A stretch of 64,000 nt of DNA from NCBI GenBank assembly GCA_051867655.1, contig JBJDYV010000109.1:1-64000 (forward strand), written 5' to 3'. The position numbers were made by a program, and so were the translations under genes. The stretch is from JAJPXI01 sp051867655. GTDB taxonomy: Bacteria > Bacillota > Clostridia > Oscillospirales > Oscillospiraceae. A model generated the notes under the pieces. The model ran no database searches and was not told the DNA's origin. It saw only the letters and a program-made list of their open reading frames with translations. Positions 1 through 9,500 of the stretch are shown piece by piece. Position 1 is the stretch's first letter. Each line of letters opens with the position of its first letter.

Positions 1-181
1 TATTCTCTCATTTTCGTTGCCTCACTTCAATGCGCCGTTTGGTTTTACGCTTACGCCCTTCTAATCAGGACCTTTCCGGGGAGTGGCTAATAAATATAGA
101 GAGAAAACGAAAAAGGAAAATATTGTATAATAAATTAAGAAGCGAAGTGTATGGAATTAAATAACAGTTAAAGTGCTTTTG

Positions 182-220
182 AAGAGCAGGTCTGTCCAGT
201 AGGGCAGCTTTGCTCTTTTT
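182..220 (+). terminator. Rho-independent terminator-like hairpin
   Basis: AAGAGCA at 182-188 pairs with TGCTCTT at 211-217 and is followed directly by a T-run. It would end a transcript coming from upstream of the window or from the TATAAT box at 126-131. Confidence 0.6.
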
Positions 221-280
221 TAATTTCCCAAAATTAAGAAGGTAGGCAAATCAATATGGTTTCAAAAAATGTAATCGGTC

Positions 281-560
281 CTGTCAAGAATTATGCGTAA
301 ACTGTTTGCAGGCTTTGGCTGAATGAGGTCAGCCGGCAATAGAGGCGTCTTCCAGAGCTCAGAGCTGTTTCTAAGTACTTCATGTTGTTGCCCCACTGGG
401 TACCAGCCACATGGCGTAGTCGGACACAAACCAGCATCAGAGCAGAGTTGCAGTCAGTCGAGAAACTCGGTTGTGCATTCTCCGGTCTTCCTTGCATGAG
501 ATGCTTGCCAACTCGTACTTGACACATACCATGTATCCTGCGGTGTTGACTTTTGAAAAT
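281..560 (-). mobile_element. Possible decayed insertion-sequence end
   Basis: On the minus strand several overlapping short frames are open but none has a good start or ribosome-binding site. The segment around 280-310 (CCTGTCAAGAATTATGCG) has the look of an outward-facing insertion-sequence terminus abutting the end of a reading frame. I could not find a matching inverted repeat in the window and cannot name a family. The alternative is ordinary intergenic DNA. The call rests on pattern impression only. Confidence 0.2.
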
Positions 561-609
561 TGTTTTGTGATAATGATTTCAAAAATCCATTGAAAAGGGG
601 CGGGCAGAG

Positions 610-1020
610 ATGAAGTCCACGGAGGAGCTGGAGCATGAGATCCAGAGGAGTGAGACCCCAGCGGCGCTGGCGGGAGAGGAGTTTGACATGCCTCCCCTGG
701 CCACACATCTGAACAGTCTGCTGCACAGCCGCGGCTTGACGGTGCAGGATGTCATTGTGGGCTGCAATTTGGACCGCAGCTACGGCTATCAGTTATTTAA
801 CGGTACCCGAAAGCCCACCCGGAACTTCCTGCTGAGACTGGCATTCCTGCTGCGGCTGTCAGAGGCGGAGGTCCAGCGTCTGCTGAAAATCGCCGAACGG
901 CAGCCGCTGTACGCCCGCAACCGCCGGGACGCGGCAGTGCTGTACGGCCTGACTCACGACTTGACGGCGGAGCAAACGGACGCCCTGCTGCACAGCCTGG
1001 GTGAGGAGGGGCTTGTATGA
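610..1020 (+). CDS. Small helix-turn-helix protein, partner of the kinase
   Basis: A 136-residue cytoplasmic protein. Residues about 35-95 look like an XRE/lambda-repressor-type helix-turn-helix: a GLTVQDV helix, a DRSYGYQLFNGTRKPTRNF recognition segment, then a helix rich in Leu (LLRLAFLLRLSEAEVQRLL). The start follows AAAGGGGCGGG at 596-606. The stop overlaps the ATG of the kinase gene (ATGA, 1017-1020), so the two are translationally coupled and probably form one signalling module, with this protein as a DNA-binding or adaptor partner of the kinase. The family is inferred from the fold pattern; the ligand and targets are unknown. Confidence 0.75.
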   Translation: MKSTEELEHEIQRSETPAALAGEEFDMPPLATHLNSLLHSRGLTVQDVIVGCNLDRSYGYQLFNGTRKPTRNFLLRLAFLLRLSEAEVQRLLKIAERQPLYARNRRDAAVLYGLTHDLTAEQTDALLHSLGEEGLV

Positions 1021-2999
1021 GGGAAACGGAAAAGTTTCTCTCCTCCTTTGACCCGCTGCCCGACGGTTTCACACTTCCGACCCGCGTTCTGCCGGACTAC
1101 GAACCGGATTCCTGTCTCTCGGACAAGGGAGAACGGTTCGTCTGGCGCCTGCGCCGCCGGACCGACGGCGCTCTCTTCGTTCTGAAGGCCTCCCCCGCGG
1201 AACTGGAGAACCTGATGGAGGAATTCCAGATCCTGTCCCGCTTAGCGCCGCTGCTGCCCGGCTCAGTGCCTGTCCCGATGGAATGCTTTCAGGAGGACGG
1301 GATGGTATATTTGCTGCGCTCTTACCTGCCGGGAGAGACGCTGGCGCAGTACCGGGAGCGGGAGGGCGGCTGTCCGGTGCAGATGTGCGTCCGGCTGGGT
1401 CAGAAACTTTGCGCTCTGCTGGAGACGCTGCACAGCCAGGATCCGCCTGTCATCCACCGGGACATCAAGCCGGAAAATTTGATCCTCCTGCCCGATGGTG
1501 AAGTCGGGCTGATCGATTTTGGCATCGCCCGGCAGTATAAAGCCGGACAGGATACGGACACCCGCCGCATGGGGACCCGTTCCACCGCCGCGCCGGAGCA
1601 GTACGGCTACGCCCAGACAGACTGCCGCACAGACCTGTACGCTCTGGGCATGACCCTGATCTGGCTCCTGACCGGGACCTACGACCGGGACGGACTGGCG
1701 CAGGCCGAGGAGCTTCCCGCGTATCTCCGCCGGACATTGGAAAAAGCCGTCTCCTTCGCACCGGAGGACCGCTATCAGGACGCCGCCGCTTTTTCGGCGG
1801 CACTGGCGAACCGGTCTCCCCGGCGCAAGCTTCGCGTACTGCTTCCGGCAGCGGTCCTGCTCTGCCTCCTGGCAGTGGGCGCGGGGCTTCTCTGGCCCAA
1901 AGACCGGAACGGGGAACTTGCTCCCGCGGGTATGGAAGACGGAGTGACGCTTTCGCCGGAACCGGACTTGCCGGCAGCGGAACCGGAAGTGGAATTCACC
2001 TCCGCGAGCATGGAGGCCGCTGTCCGGCAGGCGCTGCAGAAACCGGAGGGCTCCATTACCTATGACGAGCTGGCCGGGATCCAGCGGCTGGCGGTGGTGG
2101 GGGGCACAGCGTTCAGCGCGGAGCAGGCCTTTGACTACCGGATCGGCAGCTACATTGACAACCAATATCAGGCGGATCAGCCCTGGGGCGACATCACCGA
2201 CGGCGACCTGGCCCTGCTGTCCTATATGCCGGATCTGAAAGAGCTGTACCTCTGCCGCCAGGAGATCAGGGACATCTCGGCCCTGACGGAGCTGCATCTG
2301 ACCACCCTGGCCCTGTGCGAAAATAAAATCATGGACTTCTCTCCCCTGGCCTCCTTGACGGAGCTGGAAACGCTGTACCTGGGCGACAATCCCGCCACGG
2401 ATTATAGTGTGCTGGCCGGGCTGACCCGGCTGCGTATTTTGACCGTGGAGGGCAGCGGCGTGAATGGCGTGGCCGCGGTGGACAGCCTGGATTTTCTGAA
2501 TGGGCTGACCCTGCAGGAGCTGGGCCTCGGTCTGACAGTGCCCAAGGACGGAGATTGGAGCCCGCTCTCCACCCAGATCGCGCTGGAAAAGCTGCTCCTG
2601 TGGGATCCGCCGGAAGCGGCGGTGGAGGCCGCCAATACCCTGTCCGGATTGAAGACATTGTTTTTATGCGACTATTTCCGCGACGACCTGACCATGCTGT
2701 CCGGTCTCGCCAGTCTTGAGGTGCTGAACGTTCATAAAGGCAATGTGAAAAGCCTGGAGGGCGTGGGATCGCTGTCCAGGCTGATCACCCTGGCGGTGGG
2801 GCTCAACGGGGTGTCCGACCTGTCCCCCCTGGTCGGGCTGGAGCGGCTGAACTATGTTAAATTCGAGGGCCTTCCCATTTCGGATTTCTCCCCGCTCGCC
2901 GAGCTGCCCGCCTTAGGCTATGTCTATGTGGATCAGGAACAAGTGGCGGCGGTGGAGGCCGCTTGCCCGGGCTATACTTTCCAGCTGAGGACAGACTAA
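1017..2999 (+). CDS. Membrane Ser/Thr protein kinase with extracellular leucine-rich repeats
   Basis: A 660-residue type II-like membrane kinase. The cytoplasmic kinase domain has the ATP-binding Lys57 (FVLKAS), a catalytic loop HRDIKPEN at 147-154 and DFG at 167-169; the activation-segment motif is APEQ. No clear glycine-rich loop is visible, so the N-lobe is short or divergent. One membrane segment lies at about 270-292. Residues about 390-650 are internalin-like leucine-rich repeats (L..L.L..N.I.D.SPLA). The usual bacterial PASTA sensor repeats are absent; the LRRs probably bind an extracellular ligand. It is coupled to the upstream HTH gene by a 4-base overlap and ends just before a bidirectional terminator. 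Confidence 0.88.
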   Translation: MRETEKFLSSFDPLPDGFTLPTRVLPDYEPDSCLSDKGERFVWRLRRRTDGALFVLKASPAELENLMEEFQILSRLAPLLPGSVPVPMECFQEDGMVYLLRSYLPGETLAQYREREGGCPVQMCVRLGQKLCALLETLHSQDPPVIHRDIKPENLILLPDGEVGLIDFGIARQYKAGQDTDTRRMGTRSTAAPEQYGYAQTDCRTDLYALGMTLIWLLTGTYDRDGLAQAEELPAYLRRTLEKAVSFAPEDRYQDAAAFSAALANRSPRRKLRVLLPAAVLLCLLAVGAGLLWPKDRNGELAPAGMEDGVTLSPEPDLPAAEPEVEFTSASMEAAVRQALQKPEGSITYDELAGIQRLAVVGGTAFSAEQAFDYRIGSYIDNQYQADQPWGDITDGDLALLSYMPDLKELYLCRQEIRDISALTELHLTTLALCENKIMDFSPLASLTELETLYLGDNPATDYSVLAGLTRLRILTVEGSGVNGVAAVDSLDFLNGLTLQELGLGLTVPKDGDWSPLSTQIALEKLLLWDPPEAAVEAANTLSGLKTLFLCDYFRDDLTMLSGLASLEVLNVHKGNVKSLEGVGSLSRLITLAVGLNGVSDLSPLVGLERLNYVKFEGLPISDFSPLAELPALGYVYVDQEQVAAVEAACPGYTFQLRTD

Positions 3000-3030
3000 A
3001 GCCGCAAAAGTGTGCAGACCTGCACACCAA

Positions 3031-3078
3031 AAGAGGCCGGAATCATGGTATCATGACCATGGTTCCGGCCTCTTTTTA
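3031..3078. terminator. Bidirectional terminator between convergent genes
   Basis: AAGAGGCCGGAA (3031-3042) pairs perfectly with TTCCGGCCTCTT (3063-3074), and the loop contains further complementary bases. T-runs lie on the plus side and A-runs on the minus side. It serves the kinase gene (plus) and the XRE gene (minus), whose stop codon lies at 3076-3078. A second small inverted repeat, GTGTGCA/TGCACAC, lies just before it at 3010-3027. Confidence 0.85.
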
Positions 3079-3414
3079 TTGGGACAGGGTGGTCAGCTCC
3101 AGGACACGGTTGATGACCTCCTGCACGACCCGGAACTGATCCGGGGGAAGCTGCCGCAGGCGGGCCGAAATGGTTTCCACGTCATTGTCGCCCAGGTCGC
3201 CCATCAGCAGTGTGTCGCTGGACACGCGGAGGATCTCGCACATCCTCCGCAGCACCGTCAGCGATACGCCGGCCAGGCCCCGTTCCACACAGGAGACGTT
3301 CTGGGGCGAGATGCCGATCAGCTCGGCAAACCGCTCCTGGGTCAGGCCGGCGGCCTCCCGGGCCTTTCGGATCTGACGGCCCACCTGCACATTGATCTCT
3401 TTTTTCTCACGCAT
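3076..3414 (-). CDS. XRE-family transcriptional regulator
   Basis: A 112-residue DNA-binding protein with a canonical Cro/C1 helix-turn-helix: IRKAREAAGLTQERFAEL, then GISPQNVSCVERG as turn and recognition helix. The C-terminal part (about 75-112) is a short helical tail. An in-frame ATG at 3450 would add 12 residues; I prefer the ATG at 3414 because an AGAGGT ribosome-binding site sits upstream and the residues from MREKKEIN match the usual family start. It is divergent from the giant surface-protein gene, with the shared promoter region 3415-3546 between them, so it may control that gene and itself. Targets are inferred only from position. Confidence 0.85.
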   Translation of the reverse strand: MREKKEINVQVGRQIRKAREAAGLTQERFAELIGISPQNVSCVERGLAGVSLTVLRRMCEILRVSSDTLLMGDLGDNDVETISARLRQLPPDQFRVVQEVINRVLELTTLSQ

Positions 3415-3458
3415 CGCCTCTTCATCACCTCTTGTCCATAGTGTAGCCAATTCGTGAC

Positions 3459-3487
3459 TTGACTAAAACAATACCTAACATTATAAT
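3459..3487 (+). promoter_or_regulatory. Sigma-A-type promoter of the surface-protein gene
   Basis: TTGACT (3459-3464), a 17-base spacer and TATAAT (3482-3487), about 60 bases before the ATG. The region is strongly AT-rich relative to its surroundings and lies between the divergent XRE gene and the surface-protein gene. Confidence 0.8.
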
Positions 3488-3546
3488 AATTAAACAAAAT
3501 ACATGATATAGTTCGAAAACCGATCAATGAAACGGAGGAAGCAAAC

Positions 3547-6500
3547 ATGAGCCGAACAAAAAGATGGCTGGCGGGGCTTTTGTGCGCGGCTCTGCTGCTG
3601 AGCCTGCTGCCCACGGCGGCGCTGGCGGAAGAAGGCCACTGGGCGGATGACGCCGTAAACACGCTGAACGGCATTTACGGAAGCGGTGTGTTTGAAGCCA
3701 GCGATGAGAATATGACCGAGGCAGATGCCGCTGCTGTTTTGAAGAAAATGGACAGCAGCACGAGCGTTTCTCTCGACACAACGACTGAACCCAGTCCCGA
3801 CCTCAGCCGTGCTAAGGCATGTACGATTTTGGCCGATATTTTTGATCTCCCGGTGCCGGACGGGACCTCTGCGATTCAATATTTATATCAGCAGAACATC
3901 ATCAACGGCTATGCGGACGGCAGCTTGGGCGAGACCGATTCCGTCACCAAGGCCCAGTTCGCGGTCATTACCTACCGGGTGCTGAACTTCGTGGGCGGCG
4001 GTGAAGAAAATGGGGAGCCGGTAGGCGTCGCCCAGATCGACGGCGAGGATCTGATCGTGGGCGAAGAGATCGTGGGTGATTTGCCTGACGGCGTCCAATA
4101 TACCCCCGCAGCCGATGGCAGCCCCGGCATTTTGACTTTGAACGGGGCCGCGCTCTCCTCCGTCCATGTTTGGGAGCAGAGTCTCGTGATTGAGTTGCAG
4201 GGAGAAAACACCATCACCCTCTCCGACAGCTCGGACAGGGATACGGCCTTAAAGTTTGACAACTGCGACAATGTTACCATTCGAGGCGGCGGCAAGCTGA
4301 CCGTCACCTCCCCCGTCAACGCAGTCGGCTTCGAGGGGGAAAGCGGCGGTGTGTTCGCCATTACCGGTGAGAACACCACCGTGATCGCCAACAACACCAG
4401 CGGCTATTGGAAAGACGAGCCGGAGGGCGAATATGGCTACAGCGGTCTCACCGGGCACATGAACCTGCAGGTCAACGACGGCGCTGCCCTGACCGCGGTG
4501 GGCGGCTTTATGGGCCTTCTCATCATCGGAAATACCGAACTGGAAAACTGCACCGTCAATTCCAACCGCATCCATCTCCACGGTATAGAAACGCAGAACG
4601 ATTCCGTATGTGAACCCACGACGGCCACTGTGGGTACAGACGCTCTCGTCAATGTCACGGCCCGGTCGGTGGATGAGATCGACAGCTTCTTTGCCGTGCT
4701 GTCCAATGCTCAGCTTGTGCTGGACGGCGGAACCATCAAGATTGATATCACCGCCAAAGACGCAGATCATGTTCAGGCGCTCCATACCCAGGAAGCCGGA
4801 AGCTCCATCCTTATCAAGAGCGGAGCTTTGAATATCACCACGCTCAGCGGCCGGGGGATCGACGTGGACAACGGCACCTTCTTTACACAAAGCGGCGGCG
4901 CCATCACCATCCAGCATGACGATTCCACGCGGGATGATGCGGACCGGTATGCTTCCGCCGGCATGGAGGTCCATACCGGCGGACAGGCCGTCATCAGCGG
5001 CGGCACATTTACCACAAAAGATATGGACTGCGGCATCCAGCTGGAGGACGCACTGGCCATCACCAGCGGTACGATCACGCTGAATGGGCGGAACGCCGGC
5101 CTCGCACTGTCTCCGATGGGCAGCCTGACTGTCCTCGGCGGAACACTGAATGTGACGGCCACAGGGACCCAATATGGCCGCTTCGCGCTGTTCAGCCAGG
5201 GAGGACTGTTCCGGTTCCTGGGCGGCACCACGACGCTGAACAGTTCAGATCTTGCGCTTCTGGCCGAGACGGACAACGAGAATATCGTTACACTGGGTTC
5301 CGGTATGTATGCGGTAGACGACACCGGCAAGGAAGTCCAACTGGAAGTCAGCTCCTCCGGGATCACCCACTATTCCTCTCCCCAGGTTACAATCAGCAGC
5401 ACGCCGGGCTCCAGCACGTACGCCGCCCTCATGGAGCTGGTGAACGGCGGACAGGTGACGGCGGGCAGCTCCTTCACCGTGCGCATGGTGCTGTCCCTGG
5501 ACGCTCCCGGAGGCTCCGTTGCATTTGCTCTTCCGGAGGGCATTACGCTGCTGGAGAACAGCGTGACCGTCAACGGGCAGGCGGGCAATGCCAATGTAAA
5601 TGGGCAGCAGGTGTTCGTAGATGTTAAAAACTCCGACATCATCCGTTTCAGCGCCACCGCGGTACAGGAGGGCAGCTATACAATCGAAGCAGCTGTGACG
5701 GCGGACAGCAAGACCCGTACTGAGACCCTTTCCCTCGATGTCAACGCTTTTACCCTCTCCCTGCCCTCCCAGGTGAACCGCACCACCATTCCGGTCTCGG
5801 GCACCGCCGCGCCGGGGAGCACGGTGACCTTCTATGAAGGTGATCAGGTCATTGGCCGCGTGAAGGCCAACGCGCTGGGCAGCTGGAGCACCCGTATTAC
5901 CATCGGCAGCGATGTGGGCGCGCACTCTGTTTCGGCGACAATCGTATTGGATAGCTTCACCGCAACCAGCGAAACGTTTTCTCTGAATTACGACCCCAAC
6001 AGCGCTGTGGTCAGCACACTGACCGTCAGCAATCTGATCCACGGCAAGACGGACGCCGATCCCCCGGTGCAGACTAAGCTGGTGATCGACTACCTGAACG
6101 GTACCCGCAGCAGCAACTACTACACCTATTGGCCCGATCTCCCCACCTTCACTTTCGCGGTGGCCTTTGCCGACGGCACCGGCACTCCGGACAAAGTGGA
6201 GGATGTGACCGTGGTGACCACCGACTGGCGCGGAGTGGAGACCACGATCCCGCTGTCCTACGAATCTTCCTCCGGCACCTGGACCGGCACCCATGATTTC
6301 GACGGGGAGCAGGTCCCGGTCCCGGAAATGTTCCGGGTGGAGTGGGAAGCCGTGGGCACCTCTGACCCCGAGGAGCCGGACGAGATCCCGCCTGTGGAAG
6401 AGCTGGAAGAGATTATCGAGGACAATAGTGACGGCGCTTTTGCCACGGGCAGTACAGACTTCACTTTTGCAGTGATTTCTTCCGCTGGACTGACTCTGAC

Positions 6501-9500
6501 AGACAGTGCCGGCGAAAAAATTGACTTTGCCAACACCGACGGAACCATCTCCAGCACCAGCTATCAGCCCGGAGAACTGTACATTGCTACACTTTCCGCC
6601 GGTTATTTCCCGGACTATCGCGGTCACGATACCCTGTACATCCTGATCGACGGGGAGCGGGATGGAAATGACACTTACAAATATGCCGACAACGTCGTTT
6701 CCGATGTTTCCTCTGCCAGCCTTTCCGACTGGACGGACAGCACGTTCACCGCACCGGGCGCATCCTATTCTGTGGGCGATGTCCTCATTGTGGACGACAG
6801 CACAGCGATCTGCATTACAGGTCAGAATGGCAGCACCTACACCTATACGCAGGCCGGTCTGGAGGATATCTACCAGGAGCTTCAGGTCAGCCGGATCGAC
6901 GACACTGCGGAGCTGATTTTAGAGGGCTATGATCAGGAGGAGATCGCCCAGGCGTTCCTCCAGACCCAGACTTTCGCCGCCTACCGCAGCGCGGTCGCGC
7001 AGTATGCCGACACCCATCAAGCGTCCCTGTCCTATGAAGGCGACGACTTCTCGGTAGGGGTCGAGCTGGAGTACGGCCTGGGCGGGACAGCTTCCAACCC
7101 GCAGCTGCTGATCAAGCCGACCATCACCGTAGAGACCACCATGAAAACGAGGCTCCCCGCTGTCGGGGAGGTGGAGACCAAGGTCACCGGAAAATTTTCT
7201 TACACCCTGGAACAGGATCTGGACTTCCAGATCCTGCTGACCGACGGCAGCTTCCAGTCTATTTTCCTCACCCGGGATCAAACCCAGACCTTTAATCTTG
7301 ACATTGCGGTCTCCGTGGGCGAGGAATCAGACGAGGAGGGCGCAGCCGAGCTCGAAATGTATTTCGGGCAAAAGGCCGTTGAGCAGTACCTGGAGGAGCT
7401 GGAAAACGGCACTGATACGCGGCCGAAGCTCTCCCTGGGCAAAATCAGAATCCCCACCCAGGTGCCCTTCGTGTTCGCCTACGTTGCCTTGGATTTGGAG
7501 ACGGAGCTCTCCTTCTTCGGCGAGCTGGGGATGAGCGGAACGCTGGTATGCAGCCAGACAGACGGATTCCTCTGCACAAGCGAGGGCAAATTCCAGACCT
7601 TCTCGCAGCCGAAGGCTCCGGAAATCTCCGCCTCTGTTGACCTCCACCTGAAGGCCTCCGCCGGAATCGCCCTCACCGCGTCCGCCGGTCTGGAGCTGTT
7701 GGACGTGGTGAACACGTCCGTGTATGCCCAGGCTGGGCCGACCTTCGGCATCAACGGCCACGGCACAGCTACATACAGCTCCGGCAGCTCGGCCGGTTGG
7801 GAGGCGGAGATCCTGGTAACGGGTACCTTTGACATCGAGATCGGCCTTCGCGCGTCGCTGAAAATCGCAAAAGTCTTTGCGGTCAGCCAGGAATTCCCGT
7901 TTTATGAGGCGTCCATTCCCATCTTTACCATCGGCGCCAACGCCATGCCCACCCACTTCCAAACCATTGAGCAAAACCCCGTTTATGTCAAGAAGAACAG
8001 CGATCTGAAGCAGCTTCTGGATCTGACCCTGGACTATCAGGCCTTCTCTGTCAGTACGGGTAACGGGACGATTTATGAAAGCAGCAAGGTCTTTGACCTG
8101 GACCGGTATTCCTTTGACTTGCTTGACCCTGTGGATGCCCGCGTCAGCCTGACAAAAGACGGTCAGTTGACGGTATTCGCGGATTGGGAATTTGACTTCG
8201 ACGTCAAGGTCACCTACCAGGGCTCTACCGATTCCTATAAAATCTGGAAGATCGTCACGCTGCGCTATACCCCCAACAGCTTTACCATCCTCAAAGAGAC
8301 GCAGGACGGCGGTTCTCGGGTTGCCCTGTTCTCCGTCTGGGATCTGACGGACAGGTCTTACACAGGGGAGTTTACCACCAGCCCCGACGGCATCGCCATC
8401 GTCCCGGCGGTTACGGGACATACCTATCAGGTGACCGAGCTCCAGTGCGCCTCCGGTTATTACCCGCTGACGCCTGTCCAGACGATTTCGGTCACAGGGG
8501 ACGAGGACGAGGATTTGCTGACCTTCATCAATGTGAGAAATCTCCGGGAGCACACCCCGAATGTTGTTGTCCCCGGAGCAGGCGATCCCTCCGGCTACGT
8601 ATATGAGGGGATTGAGAGCAACCGCATGCCCGGCGTCACTGTCTCGCTGTATCAGGCGGAAGACGCCGACGGCACAAACGCCGCCCTTTGGAACGCGGAG
8701 GATTTCGACCAGTCCAATATGCTGACCACCGACCTTTTGGGGCAGTACCTGTGGATGGTCCCCAACGGCAGCTATTGGCAGGTGGTCTGTACCGCGGAGG
8801 GGTATGAATATGAAGAAGTAAGCAGCGACTGGCTGCCCGTGCCCCCGGTCCAGACCGGCGTCAACCTGGGGCTGGTCTCCAAGCAAGCGGCTTCTATGAC
8901 CCTGTCGGTCTCCCAGGAGGACAACCTTCTGACGCTGCGGTTTGACCGGCCGGTGACCCTCTCCTCTCTGGCGGATCTGACGGTCACCGTCAACGGCCAG
9001 GAGGTTTACGGAAGCCTGGTGCCGGTGGATGCCGGCTGGTCTGTGACAGACGTTCCCGCGGACAGCACGCCCTGCGCCACCACCTTCTACTTCTGCCTTG
9101 AACCGGAGCAGCCCCTGTCCGTCGGCGACACGGTTCAGGCCGCCGCCCCCGGCGTTACCACCTATGCCGGAACAACCGGCGAGATTCAAGAAGCCACAGT
9201 GGTGCAGGATCCCGAAGACACCCCGAACCCCGGAGATACCCCGGACCCCGGAAATAAACCGCATCCCGGCAGCGGCAACGGCGGCGCCGTGACCTCCTAT
9301 TCCATCACCGTGCCCGCCAGCGTGCCCAATGGCTCGGTCAGCGCAAGCCCCAATCAAGCGAAAGCCGGGGATACGGTCACGATCACGGTCAAGCCGGACA
9401 CGGGCTATGAGCTGGAATCCTTAACGGTCACGGATCGCAAAGGCGCTCCGGTCATGCTCACCGAGCTGGGCGGCGGCAAGTACACCTTCGTTATGCCTGC

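Larger units (their letters stand above)
1..609. other. Gene-free leader region, AT-richer than the rest
   Basis: No convincing coding sequence lies here. The first 280 bases are clearly more AT-rich than the rest of the window. A TATAAT box at 126-131 precedes a hairpin terminator at 182-220, so a short transcript of roughly 80 nt is possible. The part from about 281 to 560 has broken reading frames on the minus strand that could be a decayed mobile element. The last bases (591-609) carry the purine-rich ribosome-binding site of the next gene. Confidence 0.5.
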
